A stretch of 19,090 nt of DNA from Byssochlamys sp. IMV 00236 (Eukaryota; Ascomycota; Eurotiomycetes; Eurotiales; Thermoascaceae), in contig MSJH02000119.1 in NCBI GenBank assembly GCA_001931875.2, positions 1 to 19,090 of the forward strand, given 5' to 3'. Every line of letters begins with the position of its first letter. Position 1 is the first letter of the stretch. The position numbers and the translations under genes were made by a program. The notes below the pieces were generated by a model. The model was not told the origin of the DNA, made no database searches, and saw nothing but the letters and a program-made list of their open reading frames with translations. Shown piece by piece: positions 18,899 to 19,090 of this stretch.

Positions 18899-19090
18899 AC
18901 ATGAGCAATTATATAATAAGTTATATACACCTTTTCTCGGATCTACTCGAAAGACAAGGCTTGAGTGGCTCAATTTAGGTTTAGGATTTTGTGATTTCTA
19001 CAGAGCTGTTATTCGGAAATGATGTCTTCTCACGTTTTAGTCTCTGTAACCGGGTGATTTTTTTTTTTTTTTTTTCTATTTAGAATCTAA

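Noticed and set aside
1..19090. Search for tRNA genes, CRISPR arrays and intact transposons
   Set aside because: No cloverleaf with a T-loop-like GTTCGA context, no regularly spaced repeats and no paired terminal repeats with a transposase were found by eye.

Overview
This window is nuclear DNA from a fungus, most likely an early-diverging filamentous fungus of the Mucoromycota/Mucorales type. The support is AT-rich spacers with long homopolymers, many very short introns (27 inferred, 46-71 nt, GT..AG, often with a CTAAC/CTGAC-like branch site), short intergenic distances, and gene families typical of such fungi (SPX-EXS, velvet, areA GATA-like, GT49-like). The species is not resolved. Most genes had to be assembled exon by exon; the reconstructed coding lengths are all multiples of three.

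Layout. 1-2386 (+): 3' part of an SPX-EXS protein of the XPR1/SYG1 family, nine exons seen, cut by the left edge. 2945-4865 (-): seven-exon BFR2/AATF ribosome-biogenesis gene, convergent with the first. 4866-7369: 2.5 kb without an intact gene, holding a decayed reverse-strand coding sequence (about 5930-6850) and a weak mobile-element-like fragment (about 5490-5760). 7445-8008 (+): small areA GATA-like (DUF1752) protein. 8119-9333 (-): single-exon type II membrane protein resembling fucosyltransferases. 10000-10272 (-): 73-residue Pro/Gln/Tyr-rich peptide ending CCGW, in two exons. 10388-11939 (+): four-exon GT49 (LARGE-like) glycosyltransferase, divergent from the peptide gene over 115 bp. 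12013-13044 (+): six-exon velvet-domain regulator only 73 bp downstream. 13443-15762 (+): three-exon TBC-domain protein with coiled coils. 16426-17409 (+): three-exon START-domain lipid-binding protein. 17410-19090: gene-poor, with a relic of the START gene near 18100 and a TATA box plus a tiny secretory-like ORF at the right edge.

Functional view. The genes are ordinary housekeeping, signalling and cell-surface functions: phosphate/inositol-pyrophosphate sensing and export, small-subunit ribosome assembly, Golgi glycosylation (two type II glycosyltransferase-like proteins), developmental transcription control (velvet), Rab traffic (TBC) and lipid binding (START). They do not form one pathway. 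I see no tRNA, rRNA, CRISPR array or intact transposon. The most notable points are a TBC domain lacking both catalytic fingers, a GT49-like protein without a recognisable DxD, a 16-nt micro-exon and an intronic (AAT)8 repeat in the velvet gene, and two decayed coding sequences.
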